Shown here: piece after piece, positions 1 to 9,239 of the stretch
How the letters are laid out: every line of letters starts with the position of its first letter
Numbering within the stretch: the stretch's first letter is position 1
DNA from: Lachnospiraceae bacterium
GTDB lineage: Bacteria; Bacillota; Clostridia; Lachnospirales; Lachnospiraceae
Length of the DNA stretch: 64,000 nt
Direction of reading: 5' to 3'
Assembly: GCA_014804485.1 (NCBI GenBank)
Contig: JAAUZT010000010.1
Coordinates: 62,875 to 126,874, forward strand
Program-made: the position numbers and the translations under genes
Notes under the pieces: model-generated
Seen by the model: the letters and a program-made list of their open reading frames with translations, nothing else
Told to the model about the DNA's origin: nothing
The model's database searches: none

Positions 1-8
1 TCTTAGAA

Positions 9-1157
9 CTAATATGTCATTCTCTTATTAATATCCAATTTCACGTCTGCCAGATAATCCGCAATCAGACATCCCGCGTTTCCATTTCCGAAAATGGGCT
101 CCGATTCATATTTCCCATGCAGAAGCTGTTTTTCTACTGCCTCACGAATAGCCTCCGCCTTGTTCTCTACATACATGGCATTTTTCCCATGCTCTCTGCC
201 TTCCTGTCTGTTGCCCACGATTACCGTGGGCGTTCCCAGCCATGAAGCTTCTCTTATAAACGAACTGGAATTACCTACTGCACATGCGGCATTAGCCAAC
301 AGTTTATTATATATCTCCGGCGGAAAGTTCTTATAGTATCGATACGGCAAAGCTCTATGTTGCTCACGAAAAACGCGCAGTCCCTTGGAAACCCTGTCGC
401 TCCCCGCATCGATATTCGGCCACAATACCAGTTTCTGCTCGGGAAAATACTGTAAAGTCTCCAGAGTTTCCATAACCTGCTCATATCCATCATTCAACTC
501 TGTAGTAACCGGATGCTGAATCATCAGGATGTAAGGTTTCTGCATGTCGATCTTACTCCCGACTCCAGTTCCGAGATATTTTCTACATTCTTCGTCCAAA
601 CTTAAATCCTGTTCAGCCAACGTGTCAATCGACGGGCAACCCGAGTTCAGGATTCTCCATTCCTCTTCTCCCATCTTGATAAGCCGCTGACGGCTCAGTT
701 CCGTAGATGGGAAATGATAATGCGCAAGTTTTGTAATGGCATGCCGCACTGTTTCGTCAATGTTTCCTGTGATCTCTCCCCCTTGGATATGTGCCAGTGG
801 TATATTTAAATAACTGGCAGCAATAGCCGTAGCCATTGTCTCAAAGCGATCCGCCACGGTGATGACAATATCCGGTTTAAGTTCCTCAAATGCAGTTGAT
901 AATTCAATAATACCAAGCGCGGTAGACTTAGCCTGTGTAGCAAGGCTTTCCCCTTCAAGCATATAGTATATTTTCTTATCAGGTTTAAAGCCATCTGCCT
1001 CTACTACCTCTACAGCTTTTCCATAACGATCCAATAACATGGAAGCGCCTACGATCAATTGAAGCTGTAGCTTATCATGCTGCTTTATAGCTTTCAAAAC
1101 CGGTTTTACTCTTCCATAATTCGCCCTACTTGCAACAACTACACATATTTTTCTCAT
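9..1157 (-). CDS. UDP-GlcNAc 2-epimerase (hydrolysing) family, NeuC-like, divergent copy
   Basis: Predicted to remove UDP from an NDP-HexNAc with inversion at C2, giving the free ManNAc-type sugar that a NeuB enzyme condenses with phosphoenolpyruvate. The protein has 382 residues, normal for the family, with a GT-B-like fold. Visible motifs are RANYGR (residues 11-16), HIQGGE (about 123-128) and GNSSSFIRE (about 300), the last being the UDP-binding loop. The ATG at 1157 is preferred to one six codons upstream because GGAAGGA lies just before it. It follows the divergent NeuB gene after 58 bases and is probably co-transcribed. The usual RA[DE]YG motif is RANYG here, while the second copy (28023-29210) keeps RAEYG, so the substrate may not be UDP-GlcNAc. 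The family is sure; the exact sugar is unknown. Confidence 0.88.
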   Translation of the reverse strand: MRKICVVVASRANYGRVKPVLKAIKQHDKLQLQLIVGASMLLDRYGKAVEVVEADGFKPDKKIYYMLEGESLATQAKSTALGIIELSTAFEELKPDIVITVADRFETMATAIAASYLNIPLAHIQGGEITGNIDETVRHAITKLAHYHFPSTELSRQRLIKMGEEEWRILNSGCPSIDTLAEQDLSLDEECRKYLGTGVGSKIDMQKPYILMIQHPVTTELNDGYEQVMETLETLQYFPEQKLVLWPNIDAGSDRVSKGLRVFREQHRALPYRYYKNFPPEIYNKLLANAACAVGNSSSFIREASWLGTPTVIVGNRQEGREHGKNAMYVENKAEAIREAVEKQLLHGKYESEPIFGNGNAGCLIADYLADVKLDINKRMTY

Positions 1158-1215
1158 TCTTCTATATCCTTCCATGCTATTACACTGTCTCGCATTATAT
1201 TAGTTTTCATTTTTC

Positions 1216-2256
1216 TTAATTTTCAATATTCTCCCATTTAATCACAGTATCCTTGGAAATATCCAATAAATTTTTCCGGCCTAATACTTTGTCATAATCT
1301 GCAACAGCTATGCCATCCGGGCAAAATGGTTTTTTTATCCCTACGGCGTCATCATTTATGATTTCGCCAGCTCTCAAATCACGTTTTGCATAGATACTTT
1401 TTGAAAACATAGCTCTTAGCGCCTTCTTGCTATCAGACAACTCGTTTTTATCGTTCCGGGCCTCCAACATTTTGCTGATAAATTCAGCACCTTCCACAAT
1501 TTGCTTCAACTCGTCTATTGTCACCGATGCCTTCACATCCGGTCCAAACATTTCTCTGCTCATAGTCACGTGCACTTCAATAGCTCTGGCACCAAGTGCA
1601 ACTGCCGCCAAGGAAGGATATATTGTAGCAGAATGATCCGAAATTCCAATCGGACTCTGATAACGTTTTTGATAATAATGAATCCGTTTTATCGGGATTT
1701 CTTCCGGCTTTGAGGGATATGCTGTAGTGCATTCCATCAAAAGTAAAGGATTGCCTGCCGCTTGCACTCTTCTAACCTGCTGATCAATATCATCCAAAGT
1801 GCTCAGTCCCGTGGAAAGTATAATGGGTTTCCCCGTATCTAGCGCCTGCTTTAACAGTACATCGTTGAACACCTCTCCGGAACCGAATTTCCATGCAGGT
1901 ACGCCAATCTTATCCAACATTTTCAACGCTGCCACGGAAAAGGGTGAACTCAAAAAATCCAGCCCCATTTCCACCGCATGATCATATAATCCCTGCCATT
2001 GCTCAGAGGTGAACTCCATACGCTTCCAATAATCATATCTGGTCTTGTCACAATAACTGAAATTCACCCGAAAAGGCTCGCCAGGTGTACTCTCTTCTTC
2101 CGCAATATGTGTCTGAAACTTAATTGCGTCCGCACCCGATTTTGCTACCGCATCAATAAAGGCATGAGCCTGTCCCAAACTGCCATCGTGATTTTGAGAT
2201 ATCTCAGCAATTATATAATTCTTCTGTTTATTATCGAAAAAATCTTCAATTTTCAT
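1216..2256 (-). CDS. Nonulosonic acid synthase, NeuB/SpsE family, divergent copy 1
   Basis: PEP-dependent aldol condensation enzyme that makes a nine-carbon 2-keto acid from a six-carbon amino sugar in the cytoplasm. The 346 residues form a TIM barrel (about 1-270; EISQNHDG at 18-25, KFQTH, ISDHS, EVHVT, GPDVKAS) and a C-terminal SAF domain (about 285-346). In the barrel the metal/substrate histidine motif EKHFT of the other two copies is EVHVT. In the SAF domain their KRPGTGISP is replaced by KKPF-CPDGIAV, so the arginine expected to contact the acyl-amino group is missing. This suggests a different substrate. It lies 15 bases after the FkbM gene and before the NeuC-like gene. The ribosome site is weak. 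The family call is firm; the product is unknown. Confidence 0.9.
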   Translation of the reverse strand: MKIEDFFDNKQKNYIIAEISQNHDGSLGQAHAFIDAVAKSGADAIKFQTHIAEEESTPGEPFRVNFSYCDKTRYDYWKRMEFTSEQWQGLYDHAVEMGLDFLSSPFSVAALKMLDKIGVPAWKFGSGEVFNDVLLKQALDTGKPIILSTGLSTLDDIDQQVRRVQAAGNPLLLMECTTAYPSKPEEIPIKRIHYYQKRYQSPIGISDHSATIYPSLAAVALGARAIEVHVTMSREMFGPDVKASVTIDELKQIVEGAEFISKMLEARNDKNELSDSKKALRAMFSKSIYAKRDLRAGEIINDDAVGIKKPFCPDGIAVADYDKVLGRKNLLDISKDTVIKWENIEN

Positions 2257-2271
2257 ACTCTATCTGTTCAC

Positions 2272-3438
2272 TTACGGGATACAATACAAAATCGTCCCGC
2301 TAAAACCTTTCGTATAGTGCCTAAAATAATACTTATAGTTAAGCTGCCATGAATCAATTAACTCTAAAATCTCAAACAAATCTTCTGACTTATGATAAAC
2401 ACAGATTGCTAATTTAGGTCTGCTTTTCTTAATTAGTTCCGCCGCACCTTTCAATGCAGATAACTCCGCTCCTTCTATATCCATTTTGATAAAAGTGGGC
2501 TGATCCGCTACAATCTCATCCAACGCGACAATGTCCACACTCTCTGTTCCATCCTCATCTATATGTCCGAAGTCATCTTGACCGGCTCCTGCAAAACTCA
2601 GCACTCCTGCCTTTTCTCCAACGCCAGCCGGTGTAAAAATAACATCCCGTACGTCTTTTAAATTTTCTTTTGCCTTGTTATATAAAACCATGCTCGGCTC
2701 AAAATAATATATCTTTTTATATATACCGCCTGTAAAATTCAAAAAAGCCAAAACAGTATCTCCAATATATCCTCCACAGTCAACAAACACCTCTCCATTC
2801 TGTGGCTCTACAACTCCCGAGTCAAAATATTCAACACCGTCCCCGTTCTCGTTCGTTCTGTCATACGCTTTTTGTATCCACGCAGATTTCATTGTAAAGC
2901 GATAATTCAATATACAGTCCACCACTTCTTTTGAAGTTTCATCCGCACATTTCTGAAATATCCTTTTATAATTTTCTCTATAAACATCCAAATTACCTAA
3001 GCTATCCAGAAGTGCTTTATCTCCATTCCATTCTTTCAATCCGTCATCCAGAAACTGCAAAATCTGACAATACAAACACTGATTAGATAATGTTCTTTCT
3101 ATCTGTTTCTCTATTTCCCTGAAAGACCGTGAACAAACAATAATCAAGTCATTCGTGTTAACCATATCGGGATTGATAACCGGCACATTATCAATTAACG
3201 TTCCCGCAAGATTTTTATTGTTATCTATAAATGCAATTACCCCCCCCCTCTCTCTCAAAATTGCGGAGTGTTTTAATTGTTTATACGTAAATCTTCCAAG
3301 TAATCCCGTCCCCCATATATAAACATTTTGACTATGGTCTATATATGGCTGATACTCTTTTCTCAGTTCCTGTTTCAGTGTCTCCTTATTAAATTGGCTG
3401 CACAGTCGACGCAGACTTTCATACTTAATTTCTGTCAT
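2272..3438 (-). CDS. FkbM family methyltransferase with N-terminal Rossmann-like domain (possibly phase-variable)
   Basis: S-adenosylmethionine-dependent O-methyltransferase, probably acting on a glycan hydroxyl. The 388 residues comprise an N-terminal nucleotide-binding-like region (VYIWGTGLLGR near residue 40) and a C-terminal FkbM domain: FVDCGGYIGDT for SAM binding, YYFEPS, then IKMDIEGAE and the LAICVYHK strand. GGGGAGATTAGAGG immediately precedes the ATG. It lies between the SDR gene (17-base gap) and NeuB copy 1. A paralogue with the same two-domain plan is at 8156-9226. The coding sequence contains nine consecutive G residues preceded by a GA repeat (3240-3256), around codons 60-66. 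In the given sequence the frame is open through the tract; loss or gain of one base would truncate the protein near residue 65. Confidence 0.88.
   Translation of the reverse strand: MTEIKYESLRRLCSQFNKETLKQELRKEYQPYIDHSQNVYIWGTGLLGRFTYKQLKHSAILRERGGVIAFIDNNKNLAGTLIDNVPVINPDMVNTNDLIIVCSRSFREIEKQIERTLSNQCLYCQILQFLDDGLKEWNGDKALLDSLGNLDVYRENYKRIFQKCADETSKEVVDCILNYRFTMKSAWIQKAYDRTNENGDGVEYFDSGVVEPQNGEVFVDCGGYIGDTVLAFLNFTGGIYKKIYYFEPSMVLYNKAKENLKDVRDVIFTPAGVGEKAGVLSFAGAGQDDFGHIDEDGTESVDIVALDEIVADQPTFIKMDIEGAELSALKGAAELIKKSRPKLAICVYHKSEDLFEILELIDSWQLNYKYYFRHYTKGFSGTILYCIP
3240..3256 (-). repeat. Simple sequence repeat (GA)4 followed by G9 inside a coding region
   Basis: On the coding strand four GA units run directly into nine G bases, within the FkbM methyltransferase gene. 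On the plus strand this reads as C9 at 3240-3248 followed by (TC)4 at 3249-3256. Mononucleotide G/C tracts of this length are classic slipped-strand mispairing sites for phase variation in other glycan-modifying bacteria. It is the longest G/C homopolymer I noticed in the window. In this sequence the reading frame is on. Confidence 0.85.
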
Positions 3439-3455
3439 CCTCTAATCTCCCCATT

Positions 3456-4379
3456 TCATATTGTTATAAAATCAGATTTTACCGTTTTATGGATTCCCTC
3501 CGGAAAAGAAACCTTCGGACAAAATCCCGTATCCATTTTCAATCGGCTTATGTCTCCAACAAGATACATAACCTGTCCGTCTGTATATTCTTTCTTCCCG
3601 ATTCCATCCAGAAGAAAAGGCGCATTCACAATTTCCGCAATATCAGAAATATAGTCTGCAAGTTTTCTCCCATATCCCGATGAGATGCTATATTTAACAC
3701 CCGGAACACCCTGATCGGCAATTCCAAGCAACGCATCCGCCACATCACCCACATACACATAATCCCATATCTGTTCACATTTAGTAAACGCAATTTTTTT
3801 CTTGTATATTGCTGCGTCAAGGCAGGACATGACCATCGTACGCATCTTATCTCCCGGACCGTACGCGCTGAGAAGCCGCGGCCAATAAAAATCTATTCCG
3901 TATCGCCCACACAATTCCATTCCCTTTTCATAAGCACGACACTTAGCAATCGCATACGCAGTCTCCGGATGATCCGGTGTTAATTCCGATATCGGATCCA
4001 ACACCCGTCCGCACTCCGCTTGCGATCCTATACCCAAAATCTTCCTACATCCAATCCTTCTCCCCAGGTTGATAACCTTTTCCAAATAATCCACATTTTG
4101 CATCTGGCCTTCCAGGTTATATCGAGGATTATCATATCTGCTGCTCCAGCCAATATGATAAATCATTGCCACAGAATTCACCCCATCTATCATATCAATA
4201 TCTTTGAGATCAGATTCTATTATCTGAATCCTCTCTGATATGGGAATACACTCTTTACGCAATGAATCAGACGAAACAATTGCAACTATCTCATACTGCT
4301 GCATTTTAAGAATTTTTTCAATCAATGCTCTTCCAATAAAGCTGGTTGCGCCTGTTATAATTACTTTCTTATTAACCAT
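3456..4379 (-). CDS. NAD-dependent epimerase/dehydratase or reductase (extended SDR)
   Basis: Short-chain dehydrogenase acting on a nucleotide sugar or keto sugar. With 307 residues it has the normal extended-SDR length. The dinucleotide motif is GATSFIG (10-16); the catalytic YxxxK is present as YAIAK about mid-protein, after GIGSQAE; the substrate region contains PRLLSAYGPGD. The ATG at 4379 is chosen over a TTG one codon upstream because GGAG lies seven bases before it. The gene overlaps the end of the ThDP enzyme gene by eight bases, so the two are translationally coupled. In yersiniose synthesis a ThDP enzyme (YerE) and a reductase (YerF) act in sequence. By analogy this SDR could reduce a two-carbon branch or a 4-keto sugar. 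That role is inference. Confidence 0.8.
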   Translation of the reverse strand: MVNKKVIITGATSFIGRALIEKILKMQQYEIVAIVSSDSLRKECIPISERIQIIESDLKDIDMIDGVNSVAMIYHIGWSSRYDNPRYNLEGQMQNVDYLEKVINLGRRIGCRKILGIGSQAECGRVLDPISELTPDHPETAYAIAKCRAYEKGMELCGRYGIDFYWPRLLSAYGPGDKMRTMVMSCLDAAIYKKKIAFTKCEQIWDYVYVGDVADALLGIADQGVPGVKYSISSGYGRKLADYISDIAEIVNAPFLLDGIGKKEYTDGQVMYLVGDISRLKMDTGFCPKVSFPEGIHKTVKSDFITI

Positions 4380-6159
4380 CAATTAACTCCGTATATGTTT
4401 TGAAATCTGAATATTTGTGATACAAATCTCTGTCTAGCAACGGAGACAAATCTGAGATCGGAGGTGAAACAATGGAACCATCCTCCCGCACAATATTACC
4501 AAGTTTTGGCTCAATCGTCTGCTCTTCATCCTCATATATCTCGCAAATTGCAAACCCATCCTCTCCTAAAACTGCCTGCATGACTTCAGGAAGGTTTTCT
4601 CCTTGATTACAGGAAAAGTAAGGAAATCCATAGGCAAACGCTATTTTTTTAATATCCGGTAAAATAAGTCCCGTTTCCTTTGTACAACCTGACAGTCTGC
4701 CAAAATTCTTTGACTGGGAAAGAATAATAGAACGATATCCCCCATTATTGAAAACAAATAATTTTATCGGAAGATTATAGCTGACTATTGTCTGCAATTC
4801 CTGTATATTCATCTGGAAACTCCCATCACCGGCACAACAGATAACCTGCCCCCGGGATGCAATAGCCGCTCCAATAGACGCCGGAATGTCATATCCCATA
4901 GTCCCACAGTTCACATTTCCCCACATTCTTTGTGTTTTCTGCTCAACACCACACTGCTTTATCGCTACAGACGAACAACTATTACCCATAATGCAGATTG
5001 CGTCCTCATCCATATATTTTTTCAGCACATGCGCAAAATAGTATGCATTGACGCCTTTCGCTTCCCCATACCTTGCCTGATAAATTGGGAATCTTTCTCT
5101 CACTTCCCGGCAATATGCAAGCCATTTACTATCTATATCCGGCTGGAAATTTCGGTCAAGCAGCCACTGTATAAAGTTCTTCAGATCAGCATTCACCGGA
5201 TAATGAATCTTAACGGTCTCTTTCTTTAATTCTTCCTCATCAACATCTACAACAATCTTGATCGAGTTCGGTGAAAAATCCTTATAATTAAAACCGATCT
5301 GCCCAAAGGACAACCTACACCCAAGAACCAGCAAAACATCCGCATTCTGAACAATAAAGTTACCCGCTCTACCACCATTTATTCCAAAATTACCATAATT
5401 CTTCTCATGTCCAAGTGGTAACAGATCTGCAATACTCTTAGCCATCAACACCGGAATATCAGTCTTATCGCATAACGCCAGGAACTCGTCATATGCCTCT
5501 CCTGTCCTGACCGCCGATCCTGCCAAAATAACAGGGCGTCTGCTTGTCCGCAGCACATTTAAGATTTCCTCCTGATAAAGGAACTCTGTGTCTTCGTCCG
5601 GAACAAACTCCTCCATCTGCTCCTCGTCAACCTGCATTCCCTGTATATCTAACGGGATGTCAACCCAGCAGGGTCCTCTCCTGCCGCTGTTCGCATAATA
5701 AATTGCCTTCTGCAGTTCATACTTTATCTTATAAGCGTCTGTCACGGTAACCGCATACTTCGTCATGGGCTTGACCGAATCTACAATATTATACTCCTGC
5801 TCTCCAAACTGCCTTAATTTTAATCCTGTGCTTTTTATTGTAGCTGTTGTCTTTACCTGCCCGGATATTACCAACATAGGAATATTGTCAAGCCATGCGC
5901 ACAATACACCAGTCAGAGTATTCGTTCCACCCGGTCCGGTAGTCACACACACTACAGGCATTCGGTTATGCACACGCGCATAGGCCTCTGCTGCTATTGC
6001 AGCACCCTGTTCATGCAGAAAATATACACATTCCAGATCATCTGCACTGCCAAATGCATCATTCAAATGCATTGCCCCGCCGCCTGTAAGAGTAAAGCAA
6101 TGCGCAATATGACTCTCCACTAAAATATCTTTTACAATATCTGCTACTCTTTTCTTCAT
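4372..6159 (-). CDS. Thiamine diphosphate-dependent acetolactate synthase-like enzyme
   Basis: A 595-residue enzyme of the acetolactate synthase/pyruvate decarboxylase superfamily. The catalytic glutamate of the N-terminal Pyr domain is E50, in HEQGAA. The central domain is about 190-330. The C-terminal PP domain has the ThDP-Mg motif GDGSFQMN (444-451) ending in NNGGY (about 472). Gene context (NeuB, NeuC, SDR, FkbM, sugar flippase) argues against branched-chain amino acid synthesis and for sugar chemistry such as adding a two-carbon unit from pyruvate to a keto sugar, as YerE does. No regulatory-subunit gene follows. It is coupled to the downstream SDR gene. A glyoxylate-carboligase-like or decarboxylase role cannot be excluded. 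The ribosome site is weak. Confidence 0.85.
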   Translation of the reverse strand: MKKRVADIVKDILVESHIAHCFTLTGGGAMHLNDAFGSADDLECVYFLHEQGAAIAAEAYARVHNRMPVVCVTTGPGGTNTLTGVLCAWLDNIPMLVISGQVKTTATIKSTGLKLRQFGEQEYNIVDSVKPMTKYAVTVTDAYKIKYELQKAIYYANSGRRGPCWVDIPLDIQGMQVDEEQMEEFVPDEDTEFLYQEEILNVLRTSRRPVILAGSAVRTGEAYDEFLALCDKTDIPVLMAKSIADLLPLGHEKNYGNFGINGGRAGNFIVQNADVLLVLGCRLSFGQIGFNYKDFSPNSIKIVVDVDEEELKKETVKIHYPVNADLKNFIQWLLDRNFQPDIDSKWLAYCREVRERFPIYQARYGEAKGVNAYYFAHVLKKYMDEDAICIMGNSCSSVAIKQCGVEQKTQRMWGNVNCGTMGYDIPASIGAAIASRGQVICCAGDGSFQMNIQELQTIVSYNLPIKLFVFNNGGYRSIILSQSKNFGRLSGCTKETGLILPDIKKIAFAYGFPYFSCNQGENLPEVMQAVLGEDGFAICEIYEDEEQTIEPKLGNIVREDGSIVSPPISDLSPLLDRDLYHKYSDFKTYTELIDG

Positions 6160-6270
6160 ATGTTATCCGATCCTATGCCGATATTTCTTACAATCAGCAC
6201 ATTTTACTTATTTCTATATTCTATTTCCCATGCCTATAAATGTCAAGGAACGTATTGCCGCCTCTCTGTG

Positions 6271-8073
6271 CTAAAATATTTCTTCCTTTTTCCTCTCCAC
6301 AGCCCGTCCATCTGCAATCTCATAGATCACGTCACAATTCCTAATCGTCGTCAGTCTGTGCGCTACAATAATAAGCGTTTTATTCCCCTGCAGGGAATCA
6401 ATAGCTTCCATAACCGCCGTCTCCGTCTCATTATCAAGTGCCGATGTTGCTTCATCCAATATCAAAATCTCAGGATTATAATACAGGGCTCTTGCAATAG
6501 CTACCCGCTGCCGCTGACCGCCCGAAAATCTGACACCCCTGTCACCCACAATCGTATCAAGTCTGTCCGGAAGCCCCGTCACAAACTCTTTAAGCTGTGC
6601 CTGTTCTAATGCCTGCCATACCATTTCATCATTCGGCTCGTCCACACCAAATGCTACATTATTGCGTATCGTATCATCCGTCAGATAGACTGACTGCGGA
6701 ATATAACCTACACTGTTACTCCACTGTTCAGAGATTGTCCTAATATCCACTCCTTTATACTTGATGCAGCCTTCCTGTGGTCTGTAAAGCCCCAGAATAA
6801 TATCTGCCAGAGTCGTCTTGCCTGCACCGGAATGCCCGATCAGGGCCACCGAGCTTCCTTTATGAATATGCAGTGTAATGCCGTTTAAAACCTCCTTCTC
6901 TGCCGCGGGATACTTCCAACGAACATTGTCAACTTCAAGATAACTGCCACCCTGTTCCATCTCCGTAACAACCACTCCACTCTCCTGATCCTGCTGTATC
7001 AAAAGTCGGATATCCTCCTGCACCGCCTGTTCTGCCGCCCTGACTTCTTTAAGGTGTTCATAAGTCTTATTCAGAGAGGGAACAAAATAAATAATTTGAT
7101 TAACGCTGCTGCTGATCCTGCCCAGAGAAGGAAGAATACGAAATGCCCCTACTGCAAAAGCAGCTAACTGAGGGATGAACGTAGTCGTGTCAGTCCCACT
7201 GTAGACACGAAAACTGACTGAAAGGATCAAACCTGCCACACATACGGCTTCAATAATATATGCCGGACTTTCGGAAGCAACAGTCTGACCGATCAGCGCC
7301 TTCTGCTGTCTCTCAAAGGCTCTCTCATAGCGATTGACAAAAAACTGCTGCCTATGCATTACAATAACTTCTTTAATCCCTTGAAACGCTTGTAAGGAGT
7401 GCTTCTGTGCTTCTCCGTTACTAAGCCTGTATTCCACACCAAGTCTTTGCATCGGCTTTCGAAATCCCAGAACAACACTGACAAAACAAATAACTGCAAG
7501 CACAATCACGCTTACCGCCATCATGAAATCTGTTTTCACAATAAAGACTATTATCGCAAATGATGTAAGTATCTCCGCAATTACACGAAACGCATGGTGC
7601 ATCATCTGATAGACCGCACTCACATCCCCCATAATTCCCCGAAGTAATTCGCTTGTATTTACTTGCACGAAAAAGAGATATCCCCTCTTCATATAAGATT
7701 TCATCATTAATACGCTTAATTCCCTCTGCACCTTTGTAGAATATCTGATTCTATAATAGGAGAGAATCGTCAAATATAAATTCTTGAAAATATAGACAAG
7801 CGCAATGCCGATTCCCAATATCAAGACCATCTGTGTAGAATCCGCAACATCAAAAAAGTCCACCAGCGGCTTAAGATACTTATTCTGCAGCAATGCCTCC
7901 GGATCCATCATTGCCTGTACGAAAGGTATAATAATAGACACGCCCAATGTCTCAACAATGGCACCGACTAAAGTCATAAGCAAAATGACTAATCCATGTC
8001 GCTTCTGCTGTCCCGTCAATATAAACTGAAACTTATTCCAGATATCTCTTACTTTATTTAATTCATGCAACAT
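6271..8073 (-). CDS. ABC transporter, fused permease-ATPase, PglK-like lipid-linked oligosaccharide flippase
   Basis: A type I ABC half-transporter of about 600 residues. The N-terminal membrane domain (about 30-330) has six predicted spans. The ATPase domain has Walker A GHSGAGKTT (about 413), the signature FSGGQRQR, and Walker B ILILDEATSALDN. The second ATG (8073) is preferred because AGGAG sits seven bases before it. PglK of Campylobacter, which flips a polyprenyl-diphosphate heptasaccharide, has this design, and the glycan context supports that role over drug export. A close paralogue lies at 43413-45182. It lies 110 bases upstream of the ThDP gene, so it may belong to the same transcript. 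The substrate is unknown. Confidence 0.82.
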   Translation of the reverse strand: MLHELNKVRDIWNKFQFILTGQQKRHGLVILLMTLVGAIVETLGVSIIIPFVQAMMDPEALLQNKYLKPLVDFFDVADSTQMVLILGIGIALVYIFKNLYLTILSYYRIRYSTKVQRELSVLMMKSYMKRGYLFFVQVNTSELLRGIMGDVSAVYQMMHHAFRVIAEILTSFAIIVFIVKTDFMMAVSVIVLAVICFVSVVLGFRKPMQRLGVEYRLSNGEAQKHSLQAFQGIKEVIVMHRQQFFVNRYERAFERQQKALIGQTVASESPAYIIEAVCVAGLILSVSFRVYSGTDTTTFIPQLAAFAVGAFRILPSLGRISSSVNQIIYFVPSLNKTYEHLKEVRAAEQAVQEDIRLLIQQDQESGVVVTEMEQGGSYLEVDNVRWKYPAAEKEVLNGITLHIHKGSSVALIGHSGAGKTTLADIILGLYRPQEGCIKYKGVDIRTISEQWSNSVGYIPQSVYLTDDTIRNNVAFGVDEPNDEMVWQALEQAQLKEFVTGLPDRLDTIVGDRGVRFSGGQRQRVAIARALYYNPEILILDEATSALDNETETAVMEAIDSLQGNKTLIIVAHRLTTIRNCDVIYEIADGRAVERKKEEIF

Positions 8074-8155
8074 AGCCATCTCCTGAACCGGATTCTCATC
8101 AAATATGCCTAGCTGTATACTAAACGATATAATTCCGCAAAATACTATTCATTAA

Positions 8156-9226
8156 CTAATTTTCCGGAATTGCAACCAAATGTGTGTGTACTCCTGACCG
8201 CAAAATATATCTATATTTACAACCCTCTTTTTCTAAAAAGCAGGGAATAGTATATATATCTTCAATATGATGATATACACATATGGCCATATACGGTTTG
8301 TATTTTTTGATATATTTCATACCACCCTTTAATATATCAAGTTCCAGCCCTTCCACATCCATCTTGATCACCAGCCGGCCTTCAATATTCAGGTTTTCCT
8401 CATCTAATGGTACTATTCTTATTATTGTTCCTGCTTCCCCTTGAGCATCCGTCACCCCAAACATACTGGAAGACTTAGCAAAAACCTTATCTTCTCGTCT
8501 CGCCCCCAGCGCTTTATTGAATGCAATGACATCCTTTTCATATGACTTACTCTTTATATTGTCACACAACATCTTGTAATTGCACTCTTCCGGTTCATAA
8601 GCATAATATCGACATATCTTATCACCATACAAGTTATACAGTTCGTCAATCGTATCCCCCACATATGCACCCAGATCAAGAATCGTCATATGATCGTTTC
8701 CATTTAACTCATTCAGATAGAAATATCCATCCACACCCTGCATGCCCTTGTTCTGCATATAGGATTTAAACATAAAATCTTTTTCTTTTCTCGTCTTCAC
8801 GATAAAATCTAATATTTCCTTTGTAATGGCCTCATTTATATCATATATATTATATAACTCCTGTTCATAGTGCAGTATGAACTGATTGCTGTATGCCAAT
8901 AATTTATCGTCATACTCTACATTTACCAGCATCAACCACAAAAACGGAGCAACCTTGATATCATATCGTTCTAATTCTTCTCCAAGTGTCTCCTGTAATC
9001 TTATATAGATATCATCAAAAAAACACGACGCAATAATAATCGTCCTGGAATCGTAATCTTTAATCGCATCCGGAGATATTATCGGTATGCCCTCAATACT
9101 CTTTCCCCACTTTGCAGGATTAGCATCGGCAACACATACAGGCATTAATTTATGTGTATGCATTATTCTCAATACTTTTGATGTTCCGCTTCCGGCTCCG
9201 TATAAAATTATATTCTCTCTTGCCAT
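8156..9226 (-). CDS. FkbM family methyltransferase, second copy
   Basis: A SAM-dependent sugar methyltransferase of 356 residues. The N-terminal Rossmann-like segment starts at once (IILYGAGSGTSKV, about 5-17). The C-terminal FkbM domain has ILDLGAYVGDT, YYAYEPEE, VIKMDVEGLELD and AICVYHH. The start at 9226 is chosen because AGAGG lies about six bases before it; two further ATGs upstream in frame (9268, 9247) are weaker. It follows the AAC(3)-type gene after 13 bases. It shares its domain plan and several motifs with the enzyme at 2272-3438, so the two probably methylate different glycan hydroxyls. No homopolymer tract is present in this copy. Confidence 0.85.
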   Translation of the reverse strand: MARENIILYGAGSGTSKVLRIMHTHKLMPVCVADANPAKWGKSIEGIPIISPDAIKDYDSRTIIIASCFFDDIYIRLQETLGEELERYDIKVAPFLWLMLVNVEYDDKLLAYSNQFILHYEQELYNIYDINEAITKEILDFIVKTRKEKDFMFKSYMQNKGMQGVDGYFYLNELNGNDHMTILDLGAYVGDTIDELYNLYGDKICRYYAYEPEECNYKMLCDNIKSKSYEKDVIAFNKALGARREDKVFAKSSSMFGVTDAQGEAGTIIRIVPLDEENLNIEGRLVIKMDVEGLELDILKGGMKYIKKYKPYMAICVYHHIEDIYTIPCFLEKEGCKYRYILRSGVHTHLVAIPEN

Positions 9227-9239
9227 TATTTCCTCTTTC

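Noticed and set aside
4372..6159. Branched-chain amino acid biosynthesis (ilvB)
   Set aside because: No small-subunit or ilv gene is nearby; neighbours are sugar-pathway genes and the gene overlaps a sugar SDR.
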